Positions 48,822 through 61,290 are shown, counted from the stretch's first letter. The stretch is DNA of 64,000 bases from Stercorarius parasiticus (GCA_013396915.1 VWZL01002517.1:1655922-1719921); one strand, 5' to 3'. Notes: generated by a model from the letters alone, not told the origin. A program made the numbers and translations.

Positions 48822-49138
48822 GTAAAATTCCTTTTGACTTATTTAGTGTGTATGGGGTGTATTATGCCGGGGGTGTGTGTGTTTGGTTGTTATTTCTCCT
48901 TAACGCAAGAAAAAAGGATGGGAGGGGAGTGACTTATTTAATTGCTTATTTCAATAGCGTACCGTAAAATTACTGAGGTGGTGTGAACGATTTCTTTCTC
49001 TCCCCCTGCTCCTCTCTTTCCCTTTTCCCCTCTCCCTTCTCCGCAGGCCACCTCTGTATAGGGGTGTGTAAACTTGAAGAACTCGGGCTTTTTCAGTTAA
49101 AATCTTCGCTGGTATCGCAGCGCAGCAAACATGCCTGA
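48812..49138 (+). promoter_or_regulatory. Spliced upstream ORF overlapping the DIRAS3 start
   Basis: If 48821 is joined to 49047, the ATG at 48812 opens a 33-codon frame (beginning MATGHLCIG, ending QRSKHA). It stops at TGA 49136-49138, overlapping the DIRAS3 ATG at 49131 in another frame. The uORF start has G at +4 but C at -3. The DIRAS3 start has A at -3. Such an overlapping uORF would be expected to limit translation of the GTPase through leaky scanning. This depends on the inferred splice and on transcription starting upstream of 48812. Confidence 0.45.
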
Positions 49139-49727
49139 ACAAAGCAATGATTACAGGGTGGTTGTGTTTGGAGCAGCAGGGGTTGGCAAAAGCTCCTTGG
49201 TGCTTCGTTTTGTAAGGGGAACTTTCAGGGAAACCTATATCCCCACAATTGAAGATACGTACCGGCAGGTAATCAGCTGCGATAAGAGCGTCTGCACCCT
49301 TCAGATTACAGACACCACGGGAAGCCATCAGTTCCCTGCTATGCAGAGGCTGTCGATATCCAAAGGGCATGCTTTCATCTTGGTGTACTCTGTCACCAGC
49401 AGGCAGTCCATGGAAGATCTTCAGCCCATCTTTGAACAGATTTGCCAGATTAAAGGGGACATCCAAAAAATCCCAATAATGTTGGTGGGTAACAAAAGTG
49501 ACGAGACTCAGAGGGAGCTGGATGCCAGCGAGGGGCAAGCGTTAGCCAGCAAGTGGAAGTGTTCCTTCATGGAGACATCAGCCAAAATGAACTACAATGT
49601 GCAGGAGCTCTTCCAGGAGCTCTTGAATCTGGAGAAGAGGAGAACTGTCAGTCTCCAGGTGGACGGAAAGAAATCCAAGCAGCAGAAAAAGAAAGATAAA
49701 CTGCAAGGCAAGTGCTCTGTTATGTGA
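49131..49727 (+). CDS. DIRAS3: DIRAS3-type Ras-like small GTPase, intact 198 aa
   Basis: A DIRAS-subfamily Ras GTPase acting at membranes as a growth-restraining signal protein. Visible motifs: P-loop GAAGVGKS (14-21), effector TIEDTY (39-44), DTTG (61-64), NKSD (121-124), ETSAK (148-152), a basic stretch [11 protein letters not shown] (180-190) and a C-terminal CaaX box CSVM for prenylation. The residue matching Ras Gly12 is Ala16 and that matching Gln61 is Ser65, so intrinsic GTP hydrolysis should be low. Ala16 and NKSD agree with recalled human DIRAS3 rather than DIRAS1/2 (Gly, NKCD), and the locus follows WLS as in human. The start MPEQSNDYR equals DIRAS1/2 and lacks the extra N-terminal segment of mammalian DIRAS3. 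The coding region is a single exon, with the stop at 49725-49727. Overall sequence remains DIRAS2-like, so orthology rests on synteny plus these residues. Confidence 0.93.
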   Translation: MPEQSNDYRVVVFGAAGVGKSSLVLRFVRGTFRETYIPTIEDTYRQVISCDKSVCTLQITDTTGSHQFPAMQRLSISKGHAFILVYSVTSRQSMEDLQPIFEQICQIKGDIQKIPIMLVGNKSDETQRELDASEGQALASKWKCSFMETSAKMNYNVQELFQELLNLEKRRTVSLQVDGKKSKQQKKKDKLQGKCSVM

Positions 49728-49945
49728 TGGACTTTGGCTGGACTCGCACCACTGCATGGTGTAATTAGAGCATGGACTCCCACAAAATACATTTCTGCTG
49801 GAGGTTTCAGATGAATCCATGTCTTATAGGGCTATTGCTTTTCTCTGAAATCTCTGCTGGATTATTTTATGTGTTGGTTTTAAAGAGGATGGCTTTCTGC
49901 ATGTGTATTTTTTTAAAACAATAAATGTTCAATCTTAGCCATTAC
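49728..49945 (+). other. DIRAS3: DIRAS3 3' UTR (short form)
   Basis: It runs from the stop codon to just after the first AATAAA at 49920-49925. Further signals at 51111, 51570 and 52453 would allow longer forms. Confidence 0.6.
49920..49925 (+). terminator. DIRAS3: Polyadenylation signal AATAAA (DIRAS3, proximal)
   Basis: The first canonical hexamer, 193 bases after the stop codon, followed by a TG-rich stretch (TGTTCAATCTTAGCC…TGTGACT). Confidence 0.6.
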
Positions 49946-52620
49946 ATGTGACTAGAAGTTTTTAATGCAAGAAGTTTACAGAAGAGAAAAATGTTAGTCA
50001 GAAACAAACATCCCTATTTCTGTGAGTATGTACTAGTTTTTAAGTATTTCCAGCCTATTAGCTCGAAAGAAATCATGGTGTCTATAATGTATATACTTGT
50101 TTTCAGAAATCTATTGACCAGAGCAAATCTTTAACAGAGCTAGGCATTTGCACTGCAAATGAACACACATGTGGCTTCAGATCCTTACATTTTTGACAGA
50201 CAGGCTGGCTTGCCTGCTGAAAATGCATTTTTTACATGGTAGAAGTTAAGTTTTCCTGAGTGCTATGCAGTCCCTGAGACTTCTGCAGTTCTGCGAGTGA
50301 TTACAGGTTTACCCGCATATAATTGGGCTGTTTGCTTTTTTTACCCCCTTTGCTCTGACTTGCCCTGTCACTGAGGCAGGAGGTCTCATGTGCTCTGGCT
50401 CCAGATCCAGGGGTGATTCCTTAAGCAAGAGCTGCCTCCTTCGTGAAGGTAATTGAACTGTTGTAGGCACCAGATGAAGGAGTGGTTGGTCATCCTGACA
50501 CTGGTTATCCTGGTTATCCTGTCACCTTTCTTTTCTCAGCTGTCAGTCTGGTTTTGCATGTGGCTGAAGCTACTTTTGCAGTTTTCTTGGAGTTCTCTTA
50601 GATGTTATTTCCCCCCCTCCCTCTCTTATTTCATCCAAGTTACACAGGTTTTAGTTGAGACTTCGACAAATGGGTGTAGGTAACACTGCATCCGGAGGAA
50701 ACATCTACATGTGTAAGCTGCATATTTAAAGCAAACTCCTTTCTAACAGAAACTTGTAGCAGACAGTTCCCACAAATGAAAGGACCGGAGACATGGGCTT
50801 AGTCTCTCCCTTGTCATGTGTTCCCCCCACCACCTTTTGTGGCTGTTGTTAAGAGACAAGCAAGATAAGCCTCATCTGCAGTGCATGGTTGAGAAAGAGT
50901 TCAAGAAAATAAGTGCAAGTATTCGCTATCAGCATACGCTGTAGATCTCCTACTTTGTGTATGTATTAGTCCAAGCAGAAGACTGTAAGAGTTTCAGTAA
51001 TTCACTGTGGATTTGATTTTTACACACAATATAGTCTTGACGCAAGAGACACAGGAGAGAGGAGTTGCTTCTTTTTATAGCACTTTTCTAGTGAAATGAT
51101 TTTATTGTTGAATAAAATATGGAGCAGGAGATGCTGGAAAGTACATACCCTTTCTTAGTTTGAAAGCATTAGTGTCTATTAATAACTGCTTTTCTACGTA
51201 AGATGCTAGAGAAGGGCCTGTTCTCTCTGCTGTTACTTGCTCACATGTTGCAGACTACACAAAGCCGCGAGGTTTGTATCCATGTTAATATCTCATGTAT
51301 CTGAACAACTCTTGCAATCGATGCTGGCTTCTGATGCTCTGTTATCTCCTGTGTCTGTCCATGAGCTGCTTTCCTAGTGTCCTCAGGCTGTTCCTACAGA
51401 AACTGTCGGTTTGGGGTCAGTGTGTGCCAGGGGAGTTTGCCCCAGTTACAGCGGAGCCCTCGCCCCATTCGATTTCAGCAGAAGACCTTACTTGTTATGA
51501 TTTCAGAAATCCAAGCAAAGTTCTGCCTGAGTGTTTGGTGCTGACTGGAATGTTATGCTTATTTGCCAAAATAAAGTGTGGATTTGCCAGTCTGATACAA
51601 AGGCTCGACACCTCATTTTTCTCATTGGAGATGATACCCTGGCAGCATCCCGTGCTGGAGCGGTGGTGCATGCCGGTGCAGGGCTCTCTGCCACTGCTGC
51701 GTGGAACCTTTGCTTCTGTTGCAGTCAGGAGTGAGTCAGGCTGAAGGGCAGCTGTAGAAGCAGCCATAATGGCTTTGCTTGGCAATAACTCTGGCTTTTT
51801 CCTCTCTTACTTTCTGCATGGATTTTGATCTCTGTCCTTTCGTTTCCAAGCAGTTATGCAATGCTTCTCTGTGGGTCTTTTTTAGTATCTGGCAATTATT
51901 ACTGCAAAGACTATTTCAGTTCCGTTCCAGCCTTTGAAACCCCTATAAGTCATTTTATATTTAAGCCTTTTTAAAATGTCATGAGACCTAATAATGTCTC
52001 TACAACTCCCACTGCCTTCATGGAGATGCCTGTGCAAAGGCAGGGCAGCATGTATCTGCAATTATTCCCACAGCCGAGATGTTCTGCAGTGTGTCATTAC
52101 CACTGCGGTGTTTTCCATGTGCGTGGGATGGAGATTGCTGAGGTCTGGGGTCCGGCAGAGCACAAGGAACAGCTGATACGAACAAACCAGGTTCAGTCCT
52201 GCATTCAGCTGGCAGATGCCCCAAAATCTCCCCTTTCCCTGGAAGGAGGTCCCATAGGACTCTGTGGGCGATGGAGATGCTTGGGTGGAGATGTGGGGTG
52301 CTCCTGGCGATGTGGGATGGTGGTGTGGGGGCATCAGCACCCCACGTCCCAGCCCAGAGCAGGTTGGGAAGGAGTGATGCCTGGTGTGGCTGTGTAAATC
52401 GTCTATGTTTTTGGTGTGCTAGGTCGAGGGTATTGTAGATTAAAATTGTATTAATAAATAAATTGTGTAATTATATTTGTTTCCATATAAACTGAACTAG
52501 TCTGATTTTTGTATGTTTGTAATCTGTCGTTCTTATAAGAAGGGAAATTTATTTTAATTGAACTGATGCCTATCAAGATGTTGGCTATTAAAAGTTCCAT
52601 ACGAATCTAAATTACAGGGC
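49946..52620 (+). other. AT-rich region downstream of DIRAS3, possible extended 3' UTR
   Basis: No coding gene is supported. The sequence is AT-rich, CpG-poor and free of CR1, with AATAAA at 51111-51116, 51570-51575 and 52453-52458. These features fit a long alternatively polyadenylated 3' UTR, as is common for DIRAS-type genes expressed in brain, but no transcript evidence is available. Confidence 0.35.
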
Positions 52621-55600
52621 AATATCTTCACAATCTTCCCAGGAGTTATGTAGAGAATGCCTGTAGCTAGTAACAGTGAAAAATACTGTATTGCCTGGGG
52701 ACACTCCATAATTGTTACGAAACAGTGGCCACATTCTACTTCTAAATGAACGTTAATTTATAAACCTTGTATTTGGATCTGCTTCCTCCTAACCCAGATC
52801 TGGTGGGTTTGTGTGTGCTGGGACAGCCGGTGGCATCGTTCCCTGTGTGCTCTTAGAGCCAGTAGTCTTGGACTAGCATCATTATTCTGGAGTGATGGCA
52901 TAGCTGTGGAATTATGGCCCTTGGACTAACTGGAGAATAGCTGAAGATCCATTGTTTTTAGAGACTGATGGGTAAGTTTTTGCTAAAACCATACTTGAAG
53001 TAATATGTGCCTCCTGCAGATAGCATTTGGGGAGTTTATGGCACACATGTTTAAGTTTTATTTCTCATGTAGGAGCATTTTGCTGAATTAAAGGAATAAT
53101 GATTTTTTTTTTCTTTAAGTATTAAAATGTTTTGTAGTGTAAGGAATATGTTGGCAGTAAATGCTTTAGCCTTCTTTTGAATAAGTGCAGTTTAAAAAAG
53201 TGAACAGATCTGTTTGTTTTTTTTTTTAAAGCAGATATTCTGATTAAAGACATCCAGGTAAAAGCATTTGTCTGGAGTAAGCCAGCAGTTGCGATGTCAG
53301 GTACAGCTCCTCTGTTGTGTTGCAGGCTTTGTCCTTAGCTGCTGTGTGCCAACAGCGTGCCTTTTCATGAGGCGGTGCCAACATGTGTTTTATGGAGCTA
53401 TTTATGCATCCTGTAAACTGTTCAGCTCGGAGGCATGCCTTGACACACTGTTCGTATCTGGTGAGCAGGATGGTAACTTGCTATTTCTCAAGTTGGTTGG
53501 TTTTCTCTATCTTTTTTTAAGTTATTTTTTATTTTTCTCGTTCAATTAAACTTCATCAATCCCAGAACTCACTGTTTTTCTGAAATGTTCTTCAGGAGTT
53601 CAGATGTGGTGAGACAAGGTCAAGGAAGATGCTGATACAACTTGTTGAGTTGCTATTAATGCCTCCATAACGTCTTTCCAGGATCACGAGGGAAACACAG
53701 TTGACTGTAAAGATTCTCTGTGCGACGTCCTGAATGAACGATGAGACCTGCCAGTGTGGCTGGATGAAGGGTGAGACATTTCAGGCAGTGTCACTTACTG
53801 CTTACAGGCACTTACTGGTTTGACCAGCAAGGTATGTATTTCCAGCACTGCTTTAACCCTGTCTTTCTCCACCATCAGCTGCTTCAAGTTGGAAGCAACA
53901 CGGAACAAGTGGACCATTGATACAGGTTTTCTTTAGATCTGTGTTTCAGAATCTCAAGCTTGCTTTGAAGCTTTGGTCAAATTTTGCTCTGAAAAATCAG
54001 TCCCTTGTTTTCAGCTACTGTAGAGCTCTTAAATAATTTTCAGAAACAGCGCTGCGGTTCCTTCCCGAGGACTTGTTCAGCAATATTCAGACTAGAAGGT
54101 GTCGAATCAGAAGAGGTTTAATGGACAAAGATAATAGCTCTGCAGGCCTTCTGTTTCTTTGCTGGAAGAAAAATTATTATGGCACCTTTCATTTTAAAGC
54201 TGTTCCAAGGTTTCCTCTCTGCAATCCAGAAACTCAAACATTTCTCAATTAGTAATACTTATTATTTCCACGCAACACTTGGCGACTGGCTTGAGGCAGC
54301 TTCCTTCCTCAATCTGGCCAACAAAATTAGGAGAAAATACCAGGGAGGAGAATCACGAACAGCTCTTCTGTGACTTGCAAGAGAAAAATGTGAGCAGTAG
54401 CTGGAGTGTCCACCCACACATGGATTTTAAAAACAAGCAGCCAGAATATTGCTATATTCTAATTCCTCTTCCCAGAGCAAAGAAGGCACATGATTAATGT
54501 AACAAACAGCTCTGAATAACAAGCAATATTGCTTTATATGCATGGTACATAGCTGCAAGGTACTTGGTGCACTCTAGAACAGTAAAAGTGCATCTTAATC
54601 ATCTGCCATCTTCTGCAGTTTCTGTGGTGTAAATTAAGTATGTCAAAAGCATCTAAGAGCTAATAAAAATGCTAAAGGCCCCTTAAAACTAATTGTGGCA
54701 CAGCAGCCTCCTAGTTAATGGCTATTGCTGCGTGCCAGGCTAGCACTGCTACACCTGAGTTTCCTTTTTCCCCACTTCTGAACCTACATCTAACAACGTC
54801 CTCCTGGAAGGTATTTGATTTATTTTTAATGACTGCAATTTTAAACATTTCACCGATAACAATATATCATTAACACACCCATGATGAGCCCCCTGCACCT
54901 CACCAGGTGAGACCATGATGTCTCCTCCAACTGCAGGCAGGTGGTTTTCCTACCCTGCTAAAACACGTGGGCAGCACAGAAGTAAAAGCTTTGCGTCTTC
55001 AGTGTCAGCAAGAGTCTTCTTGTTTCACCTCTGCTTTTCGGGAAGGGCACTTGTGACAGCTGTCTGTACCCAAAAGTGAGACTAAAACACGTCAATACCA
55101 TAATGACATCCATGGTTGCGCGACCTGAGTGAGCAGCAGTGTGCCGGGTCACCCAGGAGAGGCGTGGACGTTGGGTTTGCAGATTGTCACCCAGAAATAC
55201 GCGGAATCCATCAAACATCAACATTTTCTGCTCAGCAAAGCCTTTAGGTGAGCTTTACCCAGCCTGTGGCTCCTGGGGCTGAGTGCAGCAGAGCAGGAGC
55301 GGGCTGTAGGTGCCCACAAGCAGCCCCTGCAGCCCCTTGATGCGACGAGGGGGTAAGACATGGTCAGGATCTGCAGTTGCATGGCACAGTCACATCCTTG
55401 GCACCAAGAGACAGCACAGCAGAGGGGGAAAGCTGGCCAGCAGAAATCAAAACCATTTTCTCCCAGTGGAAAAGAGAAAAAGTTGCTCCTTTTTACCCAG
55501 GAAGACAGTATGGGCAAGGATGTAACGCGTAGCTTGGTGAAGATTCCCTTTTTAAAAATGCATCCTGTTTTTCGACCCAGGTAAAGGTAAGAGGAAATCA

Positions 55601-58600
55601 GTCATATCTGACAGATTTATTCTGTGTAATTCTACTGTGTTTTTTTTTTCCAAGGATCAGTATCTGAAAAGCTTAGGCACGTGATGTGTGTAAATACAAG
55701 GTTTCTGTTGCCCGCAAAGACGGGACGTTTGAACGTGCTGCTGTTTGCCGTCAGCATCCGGGCTGTTCCCACAGCGGGATCACCTGCCCCTCTCCCTGAA
55801 CGGAGAGGGCTGTGCTGGGGTGTTGTGTGGGCAGGCGAGCACGGGCTGTCCCCTTCCTGACTCCCTCCACCCCCGGGAGTCCCTGCTCCCAGCCAGACGT
55901 AGGGTGGGAACTGGGCAGAGCACCGCACCCAACTCTCCGGCACGGGGAGCAGCGGGGAGCTTTCTTTTTATATCTCAGTGATGCATTTCTGCTTTTCAGA
56001 CTAAAAATATCTAAGGATGGAGATATGAAGGCTCTTCTCTCCTACCTTGTGGTTTTTCCTTTGTTTCTACACGGTTTTCTCCCAACTCCTGCATCCCGTC
56101 TTTTGCCTCAGAATGCCCGTGGGCCATATACACTTGCTGAAATGAATACAGAGTGAGGGGTAACACAATATACTCCCTCTGCCTCCCAGGAGCAGCACAC
56201 CACAGCTGCAAGACGTAGGTCTGTCCCTGGGCAGTCCTGACATGTCATTTCTAGAGAGTAAAGGCCACAAAAGGAAAGGGGGAAAAAAATTAATAAATAA
56301 AGGTATGTTTGGGCTCAAATTGTTTCAGCTATTTCTGCTCTCAGATGCTTTACCAGCTAGACGAGCTGGAACAGGGAGATTGGCTGATTTCTCAATTATC
56401 TGGAAAGATTAGCCAGAATGTGGCTCAAAAATGGAAAATATTTCTACTGACTGCAAGAAATTACTCTTTTCCACAGGCATAATTCCAGGCATTGATATGT
56501 TACATTCTTTTTTAGGTGGAAAAAATAGTCTTTACACACAAGAAAGAGGATGCTGAAGTGTGGCTGGTGTTTGTCCATTATGTGAGTCATGTGTAACAGA
56601 AGGGTATTTGGTGTCTAATGGTTTTTTTGTTGCATTCATTGCTGCTCAGAACGGCCTTAGCACAGCCCAGCACGGTTCCCCCAGCAGCAGCCGTTTTCTT
56701 TTCGTGCGATGTTGCAGTCGGAGGATTTCGGTTGTGTGGAGCATGGGGAGGTTACAGCCCTATCGGGCAATTTTTGGCTGCTGTGTGTGTTCAGGCTGCG
56801 ATGTGGTGCCAATTGCTCTTGTAAATCTTGCTCTTTGACATCTTGCACAATGTAAAACAGTGTGGTTTTCTTACGGGACAGGGGTCCTTTACGCTCCTTT
56901 TGGACAGGCTTTGCCAGGGAAGGGCCGGGTCCACCCATCCAGTGTTGGAGATTTAAGTGAGATACTCCTTCATTTGTTAAAGAAATAAATGATAAATAGT
57001 AAGGGAAAATACGCTTAGGGAGGGTTCAGACCACATTGCCGGGGGCTGGCTCCTTGGGACACGGGTGGGCAGGCAGAGGTAGCAAAGCCCGGGCTCTGGC
57101 TTCTCTCTGATGACACTGTAGCTGACTGGTGCCTCCTGCATCTTTATCCATTTTCTGCTGGCAGAAGGAGCTGGGGAACCTTTCGGACCCTCTTCCCCAA
57201 GCACCACAGGCACTGGTCCCCCCTCCCCTGGCTGGCCTTCTCTGGAGATCTCCCCGTGGGCTGAAACCCCTGCCTGTTTCTGCGCTGGAGCTGGCTGGGA
57301 GAGCTGAACTTGTAAGATTTCTCTCTTGGGCTTTCTCCTTTAGCAGAATCTATTCAACAGAACAGCCGAGGTATTGATTTTTTTGGGGGCTCATTAATTC
57401 AGGCTTTCCTCTGGGAATGCAAGAACGCGCAGTGCTGGGGCGGCTGGGAGGGAGATGGCTGCCAGCAGCACAGGGACCGTGATGGGAGGGAACGGCAGCT
57501 GTTATCGGGGCAGGGACGGAGATGGGGGAGCAGGGACCGCTGTCGGTTGGGGACCACGTTTGCAGGTGCAGGCTCTGACCCCAGCATGGAGGAGCGATGA
57601 GGGATGGCTGCCCTGTAAATGACACAGCGCTGTCTCCTCTACCTCCGGTTCTCCTTCCCCGCGTGGCTATGTGGAATTTGATTACTCTCCTGCTCTAGAG
57701 AAAACCTTTCTTGTCTGCTGGCTGTGCACATCTGTCTGGTTTATTTATAAAGTACCTTTCTGTAACTATGGCTCTGGACTCCGAGCCCCAAGAGCTAAAC
57801 CCATAGGACAGCCAGGGTCACCCTGCGCCAGTACCTAACAGGAGCAAGCTCTGCCCTGCTCTCAGCTATTTCAGGATCTTTTTTCTGTGCATTTCTAGTT
57901 AAGTATAAGCTCAGCGGAGCCGCCGAGCCAAAATTCCCTTTCTGCACACATCCTGGGGAAAAATCATTGTGTTTTTTGGGGGGACATGACACAATATTGA
58001 GGATTTCTTAGGGAGGAAAAAAAAAAAAAGCTAAGAATGAGGGTTTTTTTCTGCTCTGCCTGCTCCATTCTCCCTGCCAGGAGAAGGGCAATGGCTGGGC
58101 CTGGCCAGCTTGGGCCCCCACGCTGAGTTCTTCGGGCATCTTGCAAGAGAAGTGGGCAATTTATGCAGGGTATTGGTAGTTCATTTTTGTGTTTCCAGCA
58201 CCTTACTTCGAGGTGCAGGAAAGCATCTTTGTTCGCGGTAGTGTCAGAGCAAGGCATCTGGCTGATGTTTTTCCTGACAAAATAAGTTTTTGTTACAAAG
58301 CGATGAATGCTTAAAGTCAAAACGCATCATAAGAAGTGTCAGTTTTAGAACAAACTCCCACTGAATAGAGCTTTGGATACAGGCACCGTGTGGGTGCACA
58401 GCAGCCCAGCGTCACGCTCTTGCAGCCTTTAACTTAGGGCTGGCTTTTGGTCAAATAGGGGGGGGGAAAAAAAATCTCTTTATTTCTCTTTTTGTGTCCC
58501 TTCCCCTGGGATGACGCACTTGACCTTCGGGCACCACTCCTCCAGTGCTGCGAATGTGAGGCTCATGCTGATTTTCCACAATGCTGTTGGTGGGGCTGCC

Positions 58601-60780
58601 GGCCTCCCCCTTGGACTGCAGCCGTCCCCACGGCATCTCCAAGCACCCCAGGAGTTATTAGCCGCTTGCAGCCACGTACTTATTTTCATGTCCATGTCTG
58701 CTGCCTCTCTGTCATGTGAAACGCTGCATCTTGTTCCCTAGCAGGGAGGAGGCGATACCCCTGCCTCTGGAACTGGATTATTTGGGAGCTGCATGCTCAT
58801 TGCTCTCTGCAATGCCCCACTAATTGCTAACAGCAGCTCCACTAATTGCCTTTAAGGAGAGATTTATGCAACTGCTGCTGTTTCTCTTGTTCAGCTGGTT
58901 GTGCACCCTATGTTCTGTGTACAATAATTTCTCAGCGTAAGTGCCTCGAGGCGCTGGGAGCATCCTCTGCGGGGCATCCCTCAGCTCTGGTGGGTAACCG
59001 CCAGCTCCCAGCAGGGTGCTTGGAGCCTCCATGGGGCACAAGGAACAGCTTCTGGGGGAAAAAAAAAAAGCGGGTGTCCTGAGAGACAGGCGGTCCCTGG
59101 GAATGGGCTGTGCTGGCATTTGGGAGCTCGGTGCTGGGCAGGCTCTGGTGTTGCCCCTTTCCCATGGGCAATGGGTGGCAAACGGGCTGGGGGAGCTGGT
59201 AGCCCCCGGCAGAAGCTCCACTGGGCTCAGACAATGTCTCTATCCTGCTGCGGCGGGTCAGGGGCTCCTCGCCCAGGAAGTTTGCACTGCAAGGCAACAG
59301 GTCGTTGATTAACGCTGGTTAATTCAGCTGCCGATTAGAACTGAATTAGCGGGTAGCTGCTTCCTTAGCCCACGAGAGGGCGTTGCTCCCCGGGGCCCGG
59401 CTGGCTGGCGGCGAAGCTTGGGGAAAAGTGGCGTTGATTAGGAATTGCTCAAGGAATTTGTTCTCTTTTGGCAGTTTTCCTAAGGATGTTGGTTTGAGGA
59501 GTTTTTTGCACTGGGGTGTAACGTGTGTCAATGTCCTTCCGTGCATCCAACACTCGCTTTACAGTGCTGATGTGTCACCAGCTACAGCGCAGGAGATGTG
59601 CAGTGACAAGGAGCTGAGCAGGATGGCTATGCCATTGCCACACTCTCCCCATGATGGGACCGGCATTTTCTCCCCCCCAGCTGCCTCCCCTTCCTCCCAT
59701 CTCCTTTTTCCCCATCCCAGTCCCTCGCAGGGTGAGAGCTGGCAGCAGAATTTCGGTGCTGGGTGCGGGACTGCCTCCACCCCATACCACCTCTGGAGGG
59801 GGAATCCCAGTGTCCAAACCCGGCATCGCTTGAATAACCACAGAGATGCAGGAAAAACATCCTACTCCAAATGTCCTTCAGGAGTTGAACAGCAACGAGT
59901 CTGGTGTAAAAACAGGACCGTGACCAAACGTAAAGTGATCTAACGAGCACTCCTGTGAGCAGCACCTAATATTTAAGCGTTAATCAACGCCCTCTGCCTC
60001 TGAAGGCAAACGTATTCCCCAGCAATTCCCAGCATCAAAGCACCCAGCCGCGCAAGCAGAGGCGCGTCGGGCCCGTCTGGGCAGCAGACGAGTCTTTGCA
60101 GATGCCAGACCTGCTCCTTGCCCCCGGGGCCGGTGCTGCCTTTGCTCCTGCAAACCCCGCAGGATGCCCAATGCATCCCCTGCGTCTGGGATGCTCGGGG
60201 CTGCTCCTGGAGCAATCTCTGTGGAAACGACCTCAGCGGGAATGAATACGGCCTCGTGAGCGGACGGGATGACGGGTTTTGGATGTGAGATGGGGATTTT
60301 GTATGCGAGACGGGGATTTGGTTGCTCAATCTCCGGTCAATCTGGAAGAGGCGCGTTGCACATTGGTCGCCTGCATGTCTCCGATGAGATTTGATGGATG
60401 ATGGGGTTTGGGGATGGGCAGGGCATTTGCTCATATTCTGCTCCCTGGGGCTGTGCAGGCTCAGGCTCCGGAATAAAAAATTAAAGTTTAAAAAAAATTA
60501 AGTATCAGTAATATCATTTTTAAAAGTGTTTGTGCTTGCTGTTCCAGTCCCCCAGCCTCATCAGGGATGATACTACAGCCCTGCAGTCCAGGAGGCACCC
60601 AATGTGCTGCTGGCAATGTGAATCCCCTGATAAAATTCCTGTAATAAATTCCTCTATGGATTCCCTGATGCAACGGCGCGCAGCTTACATCGTTATGACG
60701 CCACACCAGCAAAAAAATGCCATTATAACTTTTTTAAAAAAAGGAGAAAAAAGCCTTTTTTCTAACGTTAAAGCGGATTT
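52621..60780. other. Intergenic region between DIRAS3 and the 60.8 kb CpG island
   Basis: No gene, CR1 copy or LTR was recognised. It contains scattered poly-T/poly-A runs (53103-53113, 58015-58029, 59059-59070) and moderately GC-rich patches near 55.7 and 57.4 kb. Open frames of 100-186 codons, for example 59383-59943, lack protein-like features. In mammals this interval is overlapped by the GNG12-AS1 non-coding transcript, and an avian counterpart cannot be judged from sequence alone. Confidence 0.65.
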
Positions 60781-60789
60781 CCGATGAGC

Positions 60790-61290
60790 GGGGACAGCGG
60801 GGGGGGGTCGGGCACGTTGATACATGTCTTTATTTTACGGATGCTCCGGGCTCCGCCCACTTCCCCATAGGCCCCGCCCACCCCGCCCCTCCGTGGCGGG
60901 GGTGGGCGGGGCGAATGCTGGGGTGGGCGTGGCCAAGCCGCCCCCTCCGGTCGCCCGTGGAGACGGGCTGAGGGCGGAGGACGGGAGCGGCGGGCGGTGA
61001 GTGCCGGGCCCGGGCGGGCCTGGACGGGGAAGGGGCAGCAGGCCGGGGGTCTCTGCTGGCCGGGGTGGGCTACGAGGAGTCGGAGGGGCAGAGGGAGGTG
61101 ACAGCCCGGCTCTTTCGGCGGGTTGGGCCCCCCCCACACCGTGGGGTTGGGCCCCCCATGGTGGGGCTGGGCCTGGCGGGACGGGCTGGGCCCTCGCGGT
61201 CCGCGGGCGGTTTTTACGTTGTTTTGGGGTTTTTTTTTTTGGTTTTATTTCCCGTTCCCAGCTCTCCTGAGGAGTAGTCCCGGCCGGAGT
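60790..61290 (+). promoter_or_regulatory. CpG island with GC boxes; candidate GNG12 promoter and 5' exon
   Basis: A compact CpG-dense block has many GC-box motifs (CCCCGCCC near 60872-60890, GGGCGGGGC at about 60904-60912) and no TATA box. A consensus donor GTGAGT at 60997 follows GGACGGGAGCGGCGGGCG on the plus strand, so a non-coding first exon ending at 60996 is plausible. In human the gene after WLS and DIRAS3 in the same orientation is GNG12, which has a non-coding 5' exon and a long first intron. No GNG12 protein sequence is present up to 64000, so the assignment is positional inference. A minus-strand or bidirectional transcript is also possible. Confidence 0.5.

Larger units (their letters stand above)
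47640..48830 (+). promoter_or_regulatory. DIRAS3: CpG island / DIRAS3 promoter region
   Basis: Two CpG-dense parts (about 47650-48060 and 48180-48820) are separated by a short AT-richer stretch. The first contains the 13-base palindrome CCCCCAATGGGGG (47714-47726) next to CGGCCATTTTGG, which resembles a YY1 site. The second runs into a consensus donor at 48822 and contains a (CATC)5 tract. It lies just upstream of the single coding exon of the GTPase, so it is the probable promoter. No TATA box is evident in the island. Confidence 0.75.

Noticed and set aside
49131..49727. Naming the GTPase DIRAS2 on overall similarity
   Set aside because: The C-terminal half reads like DIRAS2, but Ala at the Gly12 position, NKSD in G4 and the location next to WLS point to DIRAS3. 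A phylogeny is needed for certainty.
59383..59943. 186-codon plus-strand frame
   Set aside because: Its translation has no recognisable motif and no promoter or splice signals support it. It is treated as chance.
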